Source: Gluconobacter sp. Gdi (lineage in GTDB: Bacteria > Pseudomonadota > Alphaproteobacteria > Acetobacterales > Acetobacteraceae). Taken from it: a stretch of 64,000 bases of DNA. The notes under the pieces are model-generated. The model was not told the origin of the DNA and did no database searches. It saw only the letters and a program-made list of their open reading frames with translations. Both the position numbers and the translations under genes were made by a program. The stretch spans positions 124,001 to 188,000 of the forward strand of contig NZ_BLJQ01000002.1 of the NCBI RefSeq assembly GCF_014132155.1. The letters run 5' to 3'. The number at the start of each line of letters is the position of its first letter. Position 1 is the stretch's first letter. Shown one piece after another: positions 52,911 to 61,871 of this stretch.

Positions 52911-54380
52911 GTGTCCAGGTACTTATTAACCGATGCGTTACCTGCACGGCTATCACGCCGGTCTCTCATGGTTTCTACGGCGGCCGCTCTGTTTGGGTAT
53001 TCTGCTCGTGCGTTGGGGAAAACGGGGCATTCCCCCCCAGCCTATCTTCTGATGTCTGATCCTTTCAGGCCGCAATCCCATCTGCTGCCACCTCATGGCT
53101 GGATGAACGATCCCTGTGGACCCGTCTTCGCAAATAACACCTACCACCTTTTCTATCAGTGGAATCCTGATGCCGCCGTATGGGGTAATATGCATTGGGG
53201 ACATGCGACCAGCCGTGATCTGGTGAGGTGGGAGCATCAGGTCGTTGCTTTGTCGCCACAGCCTGATGGTCCGGATTCAAGCGGTGTCTTCACAGGAGAT
53301 GTCGTGCTGGATGGACAGCAGGCAATCGCTGTTTACACCGGTCTGAAGACAGGGCGGGCGCCGGATCAGGTTCAATGTATCGCTACATCTGATCTCACCA
53401 TGACGCACTGGCGGCAGGAAGCTCATCCCGTACTGCCAGTTGGGCCGCCTGGATTAAAGATCCGTGGCTTTCGAGACCCGAAAATCTGGCGTGAAGGCGA
53501 TACCTGGGTCATGCTTGTTGGTAGCAGCATTGAGAACCAGGGGGGCGTCATCTTACGCTATGAAGGCCGTGATCTTCGAGACTGGTCTTATAAAGGAATT
53601 TTTTACGGTCCTTCGGATTTGCGGGGTGGTGATGATGCGCTGGAATGTCCGGATTTCTTTCGGGTGGGCGCCCGACATGCTCTGATTTTTTCCATTAACT
53701 GGGTCGTGCATGTTGTAACGGGTGATTACGTGAATGGAAAATTCCGCCCCTTAACGCTGGATGCGCTAGGCTACGGTAATTTCTACGCAGCTCGCAGTAT
53801 GCTTGATGCTCAAGGGCGGCGTACGCTCTTTGGTTGGATTACTGAAAAGCCCTGGCAGGCAGGCGCTGCCGCGGATCGTGGTTGGAGCGGCGTCATGTCT
53901 TTTCCTCGGCTGCTTGTCACCGGGCCAGATGGAAAGGTCCGTTCTCATCTTCATCCCTCGGTTGAGGCACTTCACGGTGAGATTCTGTTCTCCGGATCTC
54001 CCAAGGAACCTGTAACGCTTCCAGGGCCGTGTGTTCGGATACGTGTCAGATTCGATGCGAACTCAGCGGGCGAATTGGTCTTCAGTCGAACTGATCGTTT
54101 TCTGCACCTTGACTACAATCCGCAGAAAACCGGAGCGGAAGTGTCCTGCAATGAAGATACAGTTCCGTTATCCAGTTCACGCTCGGCAGAGCTAGATATT
54201 TATGTGGATGCATCGGTCATCGAAATTTTCACATCTGACGGCTCTGCCCTTAATACAAGGGCTTATGGCGATCCGGGCGGCCCTTTTACGCTAAAAAACT
54301 CCGGATGTTTTCAAAATGCCGATTATGAAATCTGTCTCTTGAAGCCTGTATCAGGCAATCGGCTTACTGGTATTCTCTAG
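52911..54380 (+). CDS. Tat-exported glycoside hydrolase family 32 enzyme (second copy)
   Basis: 489 residues. The N-terminus has a twin-arginine signal (LSRRSLMVSTAAALFGYSARALG, RR at 16-17). The catalytic propeller carries WMNDPCG with nucleophile D67, GFRDPKI (D189) and ALECPDFF (E245, acid/base), plus a short C-terminal beta domain. In the first motif Cys69 replaces the usual Asn of WMNDPNG. It is closer to a beta-fructosidase/sucrose-6-phosphate hydrolase size than the 14.4 kb copy. A TTT-starting gene for a transporter or PTS is not near. Substrate: sucrose or fructan. It is followed at 49 bases by the HAD phosphatase operon. Confidence 0.85.
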   Translation: MSRYLLTDALPARLSRRSLMVSTAAALFGYSARALGKTGHSPPAYLLMSDPFRPQSHLLPPHGWMNDPCGPVFANNTYHLFYQWNPDAAVWGNMHWGHATSRDLVRWEHQVVALSPQPDGPDSSGVFTGDVVLDGQQAIAVYTGLKTGRAPDQVQCIATSDLTMTHWRQEAHPVLPVGPPGLKIRGFRDPKIWREGDTWVMLVGSSIENQGGVILRYEGRDLRDWSYKGIFYGPSDLRGGDDALECPDFFRVGARHALIFSINWVVHVVTGDYVNGKFRPLTLDALGYGNFYAARSMLDAQGRRTLFGWITEKPWQAGAAADRGWSGVMSFPRLLVTGPDGKVRSHLHPSVEALHGEILFSGSPKEPVTLPGPCVRIRVRFDANSAGELVFSRTDRFLHLDYNPQKTGAEVSCNEDTVPLSSSRSAELDIYVDASVIEIFTSDGSALNTRAYGDPGGPFTLKNSGCFQNADYEICLLKPVSGNRLTGIL

Positions 54381-54429
54381 AAACCCAAGATAAAAGTGAA
54401 ACTCAAATCCTCGGAGGCTGTGCTGAACT

Positions 54430-54804
54430 ATGAAGCGTCTAGTTGTTGATCTTGATGATACTCTTACGAAAAACAACCCTGACCTCTCTTACAGTGATAA
54501 AGAGCCCAATCTTCCCCTGATCGAGAAGCTTCGGGAGTACAAGTCTGAGGGTTTCGAAATTCTGATCCAGACAGCGCGTAACATGCGCACCTATCAGGGG
54601 GCTGTTGGTAAGATCAACGCCAATACACTGCCTATCATCATCGAATGGCTGAAAAAGCATGACGTACCGTACGATGAGATTTATGTTGGCAAGCCGTGGT
54701 GTGGGACGGAAGGGTTCTATATTGATGACCGTGCCGTGCGCCCGTCCGAATTTCTCTCTTTGTCGCTTGAAGAGATCAATACGCTGATTGAGACGCACAA
54801 ATGA
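54430..54804 (+). CDS. HAD-superfamily phosphatase (capsule-type)
   Basis: 124 residues. The phosphatase nucleophile motif is DLDDT (7-11, D7 and D9), followed by a Thr-containing motif 2 (QTARNM) and the C-terminal acidic motif YIDDRAV. Such small HAD phosphatases with this layout occur in capsule and cell-surface carbohydrate clusters of Campylobacter and others. It overlaps the next gene by four bases (ATGA) and is the first of a three-gene coupled operon. A GGAGG lies upstream of the ATG. Confidence 0.8.
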   Translation: MKRLVVDLDDTLTKNNPDLSYSDKEPNLPLIEKLREYKSEGFEILIQTARNMRTYQGAVGKINANTLPIIIEWLKKHDVPYDEIYVGKPWCGTEGFYIDDRAVRPSEFLSLSLEEINTLIETHK

Positions 54805-56423
54805 GTGCCCCCTCCTCCATTGGTCTGATCACATCAGGCGCCTTCGTCGATCAAGAACTGGTTGCGGAGTTCGGCCTTTTACCCCCTTCATTTCTGCCGC
54901 TGGGCGTAGGCCGTCTGTATGACATGCAGATAGACTGTCTTCGGAAAAACTTCACCGAGACATTCCCTCTGTACATGACGGTTCCCGAGAGTTTTGACGT
55001 TCCGGCCTACGATACTCAGCGTCTGAATGAAAAGGGAGTTACCCTTCTTCCCGTTCCAGATGACATGCAACTCGGCGAAGCGATTGTTTACGCCATCAAT
55101 GTGATCAACGCCTACAATACAGGCGTCCGCATTTTGCACGGTGACACCGTTCTGAGCCAGATCCCAACCCAGCTCGACGTGATTGCCGGTCACGCGGAGG
55201 GGGATGACTATTCGTGGGCTGCGATCAAACATAGCGACAATGTTATCGTCAGTTTGCAAACGTTTGAGGCCACAAGCGAGCAGAATACCGAAAATCCCGT
55301 TGCCTGCGGCTATTTCGCATTCTCCAATGGTGCAGAGCTTGTTCGCGCCATCAGCCAGGTGCGCGGTCGTTTCATTGACGGCATAAACAACTATTTGCAG
55401 CGTCGTCCCATGAAGATGGAGGAAATTAAGGAATGGTATGACTTTGGTCATATCCAGACTTATTTCCGCTCTCGTCGGCTCGTAACGACAGCGCGCGCGT
55501 TCAACTCCCTTCAGATTACCCGCAATACGGTTCGTAAGCTTTCGGCTGACACCTTCAAGATGAAAGCTGAAGCTGAATGGTTTGAGAGTGTTCCACCAAA
55601 GGTACAGCCCTACGCGGCGAGATTGCTGGACAAGGGGGAGCAGGGGCAAAGGGCATTCTATTCAACTGAATACCAGTACGCGCCGAATCTGTCGGAACTC
55701 TATGTTTTCTCTGCAATCGGGCGTGTTTCCTGGAAGAAGATCCTGACCTCCTGCGCAGAATTTCTGGAAATCTGTGCCGCGACACCTGGGGACAAGCCGA
55801 GAGACGATTACTCGCGGCAGCTTATGGGCAGCAAGACGGTCGAACGGCTGGAGCGGTTCGCTAAGGAAACCGGCTTCGATATAGAGCATGAACTGGTTTA
55901 CAAGGGACGGAAGATGCCGTCTCTCTTAGAAATCAGCCGCCAGCTGGAAACGATGGTATCCTTTGATCCTGCAGCTTCATCTACCATGATGCATGGCGAT
56001 TTCTGCTTCAGCAATATCCTTTACAACTCCAGAAATAGTCGTATCTCTGTCATTGATCCCCGTGGGTATGTCTTCAGCGAAAAACGCGAAATCTACGGTG
56101 ATTGCCGATACGATATCGCAAAATATTCTCACTCAGTTGACGGACTGTATGACTTCATTCTTGCCGGTCGGTATGACCTGAAGCAGGATGGACTTTACAA
56201 TTTCGACCTGAATTTCGATACGTCCTCTCATCGTCAGTGGCTGCAAAGCGCGTTCTCTGAAATGAGCATTGCTGGTATTTCTGTTTCCAGCGCAGAAATT
56301 CGTGCAATCACGACGTCCCTGTTCATTTCCATGCTGCCTTTGCATTCCGACAGACCAGATCGACAAAAGGCGTTCATCGCCAATGCCTTGCGTCTGTATT
56401 CGACTCTTGAAGGAAAAATCTGA
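54801..56423 (+). CDS. Nucleotidyltransferase-like / aminoglycoside-phosphotransferase-like fusion
   Basis: 540 residues. The N-terminal half resembles a GT-A/NTP-transferase fold: ITSGAFVDQEL, PSFLPLGVGRLYDMQ and RILHGDTVL, where the HGD resembles the metal-binding strand. The C-terminal half has the kinase-like APH motif: HGDFCFSNILY (398-408) followed by VIDPRG with D419. The K253/K255 region (TFKMKAEAEWFE) may be the ATP-lysine strand. This pairing of a transferase and a small-molecule kinase suggests it activates an alcohol or amino alcohol (choline, ethanolamine, polyol). The stop overlaps the next start. Confidence 0.7.
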   Translation: MSAPSSIGLITSGAFVDQELVAEFGLLPPSFLPLGVGRLYDMQIDCLRKNFTETFPLYMTVPESFDVPAYDTQRLNEKGVTLLPVPDDMQLGEAIVYAINVINAYNTGVRILHGDTVLSQIPTQLDVIAGHAEGDDYSWAAIKHSDNVIVSLQTFEATSEQNTENPVACGYFAFSNGAELVRAISQVRGRFIDGINNYLQRRPMKMEEIKEWYDFGHIQTYFRSRRLVTTARAFNSLQITRNTVRKLSADTFKMKAEAEWFESVPPKVQPYAARLLDKGEQGQRAFYSTEYQYAPNLSELYVFSAIGRVSWKKILTSCAEFLEICAATPGDKPRDDYSRQLMGSKTVERLERFAKETGFDIEHELVYKGRKMPSLLEISRQLETMVSFDPAASSTMMHGDFCFSNILYNSRNSRISVIDPRGYVFSEKREIYGDCRYDIAKYSHSVDGLYDFILAGRYDLKQDGLYNFDLNFDTSSHRQWLQSAFSEMSIAGISVSSAEIRAITTSLFISMLPLHSDRPDRQKAFIANALRLYSTLEGKI

Positions 56424-57154
56424 TGATCGTCATCCCGATGGCTGGTCTATCCAGCCGTTTTACAAAAGCCGGGTATACCAAGCCGAAGTATATGCTGCCT
56501 CTGGCTGGGAAAAGCGTGTTTGCGCATTCCATCGAAAGCTTTTCAGCCTATTTCGAGACGATGCCATTCATCTTCATCGCTCGGACTGTGGCAGATACAG
56601 AAGCTTTCATCAGGGCAGAAACAGCCAAGCTTGGCATCAAGGATGTGCGTATCATCATTCTTGATCATGAAACGGCTGGGCAGGCTGAGACAGTTGAATT
56701 TGGCGTCAGGAAAGCCGGGCTGGATTTGGAAACGCCACTGACAATCTTCAACATTGATACATTTCGCAAGGACTTCCGGTTTCCGGATGCACCATGGTTT
56801 AAGACCTCTGACGGGTATCTGGAAGTTTTCAAAGGCGAAGGGGCCAACTGGTCTTACGTTGGACCTGAAGAAAACAGCAATGAACCCCTGGCAGCCAGAA
56901 CGACCGAAAAGCAGCCCATTTCAGATCTGTGCTGTGATGGGCTTTATCACTTTGCTCGCGCTAGCGATTTTCTGAATGCTCTCGCGCAGGAGCGTCTGAC
57001 GCCTTCCTCTCCGGAGCTCTATGTCGCACCGCTTTATAATCACCTGATCAACGAAGGGCGTAAGATCCACTACGATCTCGTGCCTCAGGACGTGATTACG
57101 TTCTGTGGTGTCCCTGCCGAATACACAGCTCTGCTGGATGCTGTGAAGGACTGA
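56423..57154 (+). CDS. Sugar/alcohol nucleotidyltransferase (NTP_transferase fold)
   Basis: 243 residues. The nucleotidyltransferase start is canonical: MIVIPMAGLSSRFTKAGYTKPKYMLPLAGKSVF carries the G.SSRF loop and the P-K substrate lysine. A later LTIFNIDTFRK supplies the metal-binding Asp. The fold suits CTP/UTP-dependent activation, for example choline-phosphate, sugar or polyol cytidylyltransferases. It overlaps the preceding fusion gene by one base (TGATG). With the HAD phosphatase and kinase it forms one likely pathway. A hairpin (57166-57196) follows. Confidence 0.8.
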   Translation: MIVIPMAGLSSRFTKAGYTKPKYMLPLAGKSVFAHSIESFSAYFETMPFIFIARTVADTEAFIRAETAKLGIKDVRIIILDHETAGQAETVEFGVRKAGLDLETPLTIFNIDTFRKDFRFPDAPWFKTSDGYLEVFKGEGANWSYVGPEENSNEPLAARTTEKQPISDLCCDGLYHFARASDFLNALAQERLTPSSPELYVAPLYNHLINEGRKIHYDLVPQDVITFCGVPAEYTALLDAVKD

Positions 57155-57165
57155 ACGATTTCCCC

Positions 57166-57196
57166 TCTGTGGCGTACCCTAGAGGTACGCCACAGA
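57166..57196 (+). terminator. Hairpin after the phosphatase/nucleotidyltransferase operon
   Basis: Perfect 13-bp stem (tctgtggcgtacc and its complement) with a 5-base loop, 11 bases after the stop codon. No T-run follows, so termination could be factor-dependent or bidirectional. Confidence 0.55.
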
Positions 57197-57233
57197 AGAT
57201 CGTCATATCAAAAACGACCTGAGTGGCGCTTCG

Positions 57234-58745
57234 TCACCATGGTAGCAACGATTTCCCGAGAGCTTTCTGTGCTGCAGGAGTCATCCCCAGGTCATTACGG
57301 TTCCACCAGCCGCCGCCAAGGGATTGGAACAGACCCACACTATCAGAGAACCTTGCGCCCTGTGCCTGAACATAGGCCAGGCGCGCCTGAGCATGAGATT
57401 GCTGGGCTTGAAGCACCATCAGCTCACTGACATCTCCCAAGCGAAGCTGAGCCTGAGCGATCTTCAGACTCTTCCCCGTAGCAGTATAGGCACTCTCATT
57501 CGCCATCAACGCATCAGCATCAAAGTCCAGTGCATGAAGGCTGTCCGCGACGTCCTGAATGGCACTCAGGACTGTGGCCTTATAGGTCTCGTTGGCCTGT
57601 AGCAGGTTATCGCGGGCCTGCCGCTCGGCATGCAGCAGGGAGCCGCCCTGGAAGATTGGCTGCATGACAGTTGCAGCGATCGTCCAGTTTCCATACCCGG
57701 GTTTGAAGAAGTCGCTCATGGTCCCGACGGCTTGCCCTGGGAGGGCACTAAGCTGCACGTTGGGCAGACGGTTGGCGATCGCCACACCAATCTGCGCACT
57801 TGCAGACTGGATCTGCGCCTGTGCCGCTCGAATATCCGGTCGTTGATTCAAAAGGTCTGAGGGCAGGGAGACCGGCAAGGTCTGCGGAAGCGTAAACTGC
57901 TCAAGCCTGAAGGTCGGCAGCGGAGTATTTGGTGCCACCCCAACCAGAACAGCTAACTGATCCCGGGTTTGAGCCAACTGAAGATTCAGAGAGGGAAGGG
58001 TAGCTTCAAGCTGCGCGACCGAAGCAAGCTGCGCCACCATATCCTGTTCGGAAGCATCGCCGAACTTCTGTCGGGCCGTAATCAGCTTGAGGGCTGATTT
58101 CTGGCTGGCGATCAGATCCTGTGTCGCTTCGATCTGCGCACGAAGCGTGGCCTCGTCAATTGTTGCGCTCACCAGATCGGAGATCAGAGTGAGAGCGGTA
58201 GCTTCAAGCTGAAATTTCTGAATTTCAGCCTGCGCGCCCGCGGCCTCAATCGCTCGCCGCGTCCCACCCCAGAGATCCGGAACATATCCGATCGTCAGCT
58301 GAGCGGTATGAACATTATACAGCCAGGTGTTGTTGTTCGGAACCGGAGAGTAAACGCGTGAGGTCTTGTTGCGTGTAGGATTAAAAGAGGCCGAGACGGT
58401 TGGGTACAGACCAGCCCCTTCAATACGCCGTTGCTCCCATGCAGACTTCAGTCCTGTCTGCATGGCTTTCATGGACTGGTTGTTGGTCAGAGCCTGCTCA
58501 ACAAGCGCATTAAGCTGCGGGTTGCGGAAGACTTCCCACCACTTTCCAGGAATATCTATGCCGCTCTGGAAGTGTTGAGCCACTCCTGTCCCGCTTTGGG
58601 CATTGCCGGACGTCCCCGCAAGCGGCGGAGCTTGATAGTTTACGTCCTTTGGAAGGTCCGGACGATGAAAATCCGGACCGACTGCGCAGGCTGATATCAG
58701 AACCGACCCTAGAAGGGCGATCGTATTTTTAAGAACCCGCTTCAT
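57234..58745 (-). CDS. RND efflux outer-membrane factor (NodT/CzcC-like)
   Basis: 503 residues. A lipoprotein signal (MKRVLKNTIALLGSVLISAC, lipobox Cys20) anchors it, and CAVGPDFHRPDLP is the NodT family opening. Two OEP repeats follow, with helical periplasmic stretches (AAGAQAEIQKFQLEATAL, SLNLQLAQTRDQLAVLVG, LRLGDVSELMVLQAQQSHAQ). It forms the trimeric exit duct. Start overlaps the stop of the pump gene upstream by four bases, so it is translated as part of the same operon. Confidence 0.92.
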   Translation of the reverse strand: MKRVLKNTIALLGSVLISACAVGPDFHRPDLPKDVNYQAPPLAGTSGNAQSGTGVAQHFQSGIDIPGKWWEVFRNPQLNALVEQALTNNQSMKAMQTGLKSAWEQRRIEGAGLYPTVSASFNPTRNKTSRVYSPVPNNNTWLYNVHTAQLTIGYVPDLWGGTRRAIEAAGAQAEIQKFQLEATALTLISDLVSATIDEATLRAQIEATQDLIASQKSALKLITARQKFGDASEQDMVAQLASVAQLEATLPSLNLQLAQTRDQLAVLVGVAPNTPLPTFRLEQFTLPQTLPVSLPSDLLNQRPDIRAAQAQIQSASAQIGVAIANRLPNVQLSALPGQAVGTMSDFFKPGYGNWTIAATVMQPIFQGGSLLHAERQARDNLLQANETYKATVLSAIQDVADSLHALDFDADALMANESAYTATGKSLKIAQAQLRLGDVSELMVLQAQQSHAQARLAYVQAQGARFSDSVGLFQSLGGGWWNRNDLGMTPAAQKALGKSLLPW

Positions 58746-61700
58746 GTCGGGGCTCCATTCTCTTCAGAGGGGCGCGGACGACGGGCATCCCGACGCTCCA
58801 CCCACATTTCAAGCTCACTGAAATAGACGGGCAATGCAAAGAGGGTCAGCAGTGTGGCAATCCCAAGCCCACCTACGACGACTGTCGCAAGCCCACGCTG
58901 CACGTCTGTGCCAACGCCAGTTGCCAGTGCTGCGGGGAGCATGCCAGCGCTTGCAACGGTTGCCGTCATCAGAACCGGTCGGAAACGCTCACCCGCTCCC
59001 ATAATCGTAGCATCCCGTACAGAACGGCCTTCGGCACGGTGCCGGTTGATGCTTGAGATCATGATGATGCCGTTCTGCACCGCCACACCGAAAAGGGCGA
59101 TAAAGCCCACAGCTGTAGCGATATTCAGGGTCTCTCCACGCACATGCAGCGCAATCAGGCCACCCAGCGTCGCGAGCGGAACAACGCTTAGAATGAGCAG
59201 TGCCTGGCGGATTTTGCCGAATTCGATGAATAGCAGCACCAGCATCATGGCAAACATGACGGCCAGAGCAATGGCAAGACGCTTCTGCGCGCGTTCCTGC
59301 TGCTGGAATGTACCTGCCCATTCCAGGGTGTATTTCTGTTTGTCGTAATGCACCGATTGCTCAATGCGAGCCTGAGCATCAGCAAGATACTGTGACAGGG
59401 GACGCTGGCCATTATCGACCCGGATGGTGATCTGACGATGGCTCATCTCGTGAGCAATATTGCTCTCACCCATGCGCAGACCGACCTGGGCCACCTGGGA
59501 GAGCGGCACAAAAGCGCCCTGTGCAGTCAGTAGTGGAAGCTGCGAAAGACTTTGGAGATCCTGCGCGTCTTTCCGGGGAATCCGCAATGTCGCGTCATAG
59601 AAGCGATCATCTTCATAGACTGTGGAAATCGGGGCATCCCCGATTGCGTAGGACACGATATCCGAAATATCGGAAATATTGATTCCGTAGCGGGCAGCCG
59701 CAAGCCGATCAGCCGTTACGTCGATCTGGGGAATTCTGGGCTCCTGAAAGATCGAAGCCTCAGCCGTACCAGGAACCTTATGGAGGACATCTACAATCTG
59801 CTGTCCAACGTGGCGAAGTTCCTGAAAGTCATTGCCGTAGACACGAAGGACCAGTGGGCTGTGCGCCCCGCCAACAAGATCACTCATCTGATCTTCAATC
59901 GGCTGGCTGATACCGAAATCGATGCTTGGTATCTTCTTCAGCCGATCATGTAGCCGCTGGACGAACTGTGCCTTTGTTTCTCCCGAAGGCCATTGATCAT
60001 AAGGCTTCAGGCCAACTGGCATTTCGATGTGAGAGGGCGTCCACGGATCCGTGCCGTCGTCAGAGCGACCCAACTGAGTGATGGCATAAGAGGTTTCCGG
60101 GAACTCTCTCACGGCATCCCGCAGTTCATTGGCGATCTGTTCTCCCTTCTCCATCGAAATCCCGGTCGGCATCTGGACCTGGAGCCACAGGGCACCTTCA
60201 TCAAGATCAGGCAGGAACTCACGGCCGATCGTTGCCCCGAGGAAGACCACAGCCACCAGAGCGCCCAGACCTGCTCCGTAAGCAAAGAGGGGGCGATCAA
60301 TGAAATGACCGAGCCAGTAGCTGTAACGACCATGCAGCCATTCGAGCGGGCGATTGCGCCAGATATGACGGGGTTTCTGAAGCGCCAGAAAGCTCAGCGA
60401 CGGGATCAGGGCCAGTGCGCAGAGTAGCGCGCCCAATAGTGCGAAGCTGACGGTATAAGCCATGGGCCGGAACAGCTTCCCTTCGCTTCCTTCGAAAGCA
60501 AAGAGCGGGCTGTATGCCAGAATAATCACGAGCGTGGATGAGAAGATGGCATGCCCGGCTCGCTTGGCTACCGTCAGAACTTCAGAAGAGTCCAATGCTT
60601 CGGTGGGCTTTTCTTCACGAACACGCAGAATGGTCTCGGTAATGACGATGGCGCCATCCACGATCACGCCAAAGTCGACGGCACCGAGCGAAAACAGATT
60701 GGCGGACATGCCAAGGAAATGCATGAGCGTGAAGACGACGGACAGCGCAAGTGGAATGGTGATGGCCGTGACAACGGCGCTGCGCGGACTTCCCAGAAAG
60801 AGCGTCAGGATCACGACAACCAGCAGAATCCCCTCAATCATGGTTTCCGTGACCTTGTGGGTCGTGGAGAGAACCAGATTGTCTCGGTCGATATAGGGAA
60901 CGACGCGGATATGCTGGGGGGCAAGCTGCGTCTGAAGCTTCGCAACCGTCTGGTGCAGGTTTTCCAGAACTACGGAAGGGTTTTCACCACTCAGCATGGT
61001 GACGACACCCTCAATGGTATCGGGGTTATGATCCTTCCCTAGAATGCCTTCGCGAACCTGATGCCCGAATTGCACCGTTCCGAGGTCCCGCACCAGCACG
61101 GGGACACCATTTCGCTGGGCTACGGCGATGTTACCCATATCTGCAAGTGAATGGATCATGCCGACACCACGAACGATGTAGGATTGCTCGCCTCGTGTGA
61201 CGCGACCACCACCGGCATTGATGTTGTTATTGCGGATGGCCGTCAGAACATCTTCCAGGCCAATATTATAGCGGAACAGCGCGGAGGGATTGAGGACAAG
61301 CTGATATTCCCTCGTGAACCCGCCGAAATTATCAACGCTGACCACTCCTGGTACGTGAAGCAGGGCAGGAATAACCGTCCATTTCTGGACGTCCGACAAC
61401 TGCATCAGGTTTTTGTCGTCTGACTCCAGCGTATAGCGATAGATCTCGCCCGTCGGGCCGGAAATTGGCCCTAGGGAAGGCTGCGCGCCATTGGAAAGCG
61501 GGTTGCTGGCAAGGATGGTTTCAACCTGCTGTCGGGCCCAGAACACATCTGTTCCATCCCGGAAAATCAGCGTGATGAGAGACAGCCCAAATGTGCTGGT
61601 GGAGCGACTGTCCGAAACACCGGGAACGCTGGCAAGCATGCGCTCCAGAGGGATCGTGACCTGCTGCTCCATTTCCTCCGCAGCCAAACCGGACTGCTGG

Positions 61701-61852
61701 GTCGTTACAAGAACGCTGACAGATCCAAGGTCCGGATAGGCTTCAACAGGCAGGACACGCCACGCAATGCTTCCCATGACGGCAAGCAGGACGGCGGCAA
61801 AGAAGACGATGTTCCGGCGCACGAAGCACCAGGAGATAAAACGTTCGATCAT
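58742..61852 (-). CDS. RND family heavy-metal efflux pump (CzcA/CusA-like)
   Basis: 1036 residues, inner-membrane proton-driven pump with the 12-TM layout. VLPVEAYPDLGSVSVLVTTQ, GLAAEEMEQQVTIPLERML and the HME-type GAVDFGVIVDGAIVITETILR (proton-relay Asp) place it in the HME (heavy-metal efflux) RND branch rather than the drug HAE branch. Whether it exports divalent cations (Czc) or Cu+/Ag+ (Cus) is not decidable here. It is coupled to the outer-membrane factor (ATGA) and lies 19 bases after the adaptor gene. Confidence 0.93.
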   Translation of the reverse strand: MIERFISWCFVRRNIVFFAAVLLAVMGSIAWRVLPVEAYPDLGSVSVLVTTQQSGLAAEEMEQQVTIPLERMLASVPGVSDSRSTSTFGLSLITLIFRDGTDVFWARQQVETILASNPLSNGAQPSLGPISGPTGEIYRYTLESDDKNLMQLSDVQKWTVIPALLHVPGVVSVDNFGGFTREYQLVLNPSALFRYNIGLEDVLTAIRNNNINAGGGRVTRGEQSYIVRGVGMIHSLADMGNIAVAQRNGVPVLVRDLGTVQFGHQVREGILGKDHNPDTIEGVVTMLSGENPSVVLENLHQTVAKLQTQLAPQHIRVVPYIDRDNLVLSTTHKVTETMIEGILLVVVILTLFLGSPRSAVVTAITIPLALSVVFTLMHFLGMSANLFSLGAVDFGVIVDGAIVITETILRVREEKPTEALDSSEVLTVAKRAGHAIFSSTLVIILAYSPLFAFEGSEGKLFRPMAYTVSFALLGALLCALALIPSLSFLALQKPRHIWRNRPLEWLHGRYSYWLGHFIDRPLFAYGAGLGALVAVVFLGATIGREFLPDLDEGALWLQVQMPTGISMEKGEQIANELRDAVREFPETSYAITQLGRSDDGTDPWTPSHIEMPVGLKPYDQWPSGETKAQFVQRLHDRLKKIPSIDFGISQPIEDQMSDLVGGAHSPLVLRVYGNDFQELRHVGQQIVDVLHKVPGTAEASIFQEPRIPQIDVTADRLAAARYGINISDISDIVSYAIGDAPISTVYEDDRFYDATLRIPRKDAQDLQSLSQLPLLTAQGAFVPLSQVAQVGLRMGESNIAHEMSHRQITIRVDNGQRPLSQYLADAQARIEQSVHYDKQKYTLEWAGTFQQQERAQKRLAIALAVMFAMMLVLLFIEFGKIRQALLILSVVPLATLGGLIALHVRGETLNIATAVGFIALFGVAVQNGIIMISSINRHRAEGRSVRDATIMGAGERFRPVLMTATVASAGMLPAALATGVGTDVQRGLATVVVGGLGIATLLTLFALPVYFSELEMWVERRDARRPRPSEENGAPT

Positions 61853-61871
61853 GATGGCTGGCCCGTTCCGG

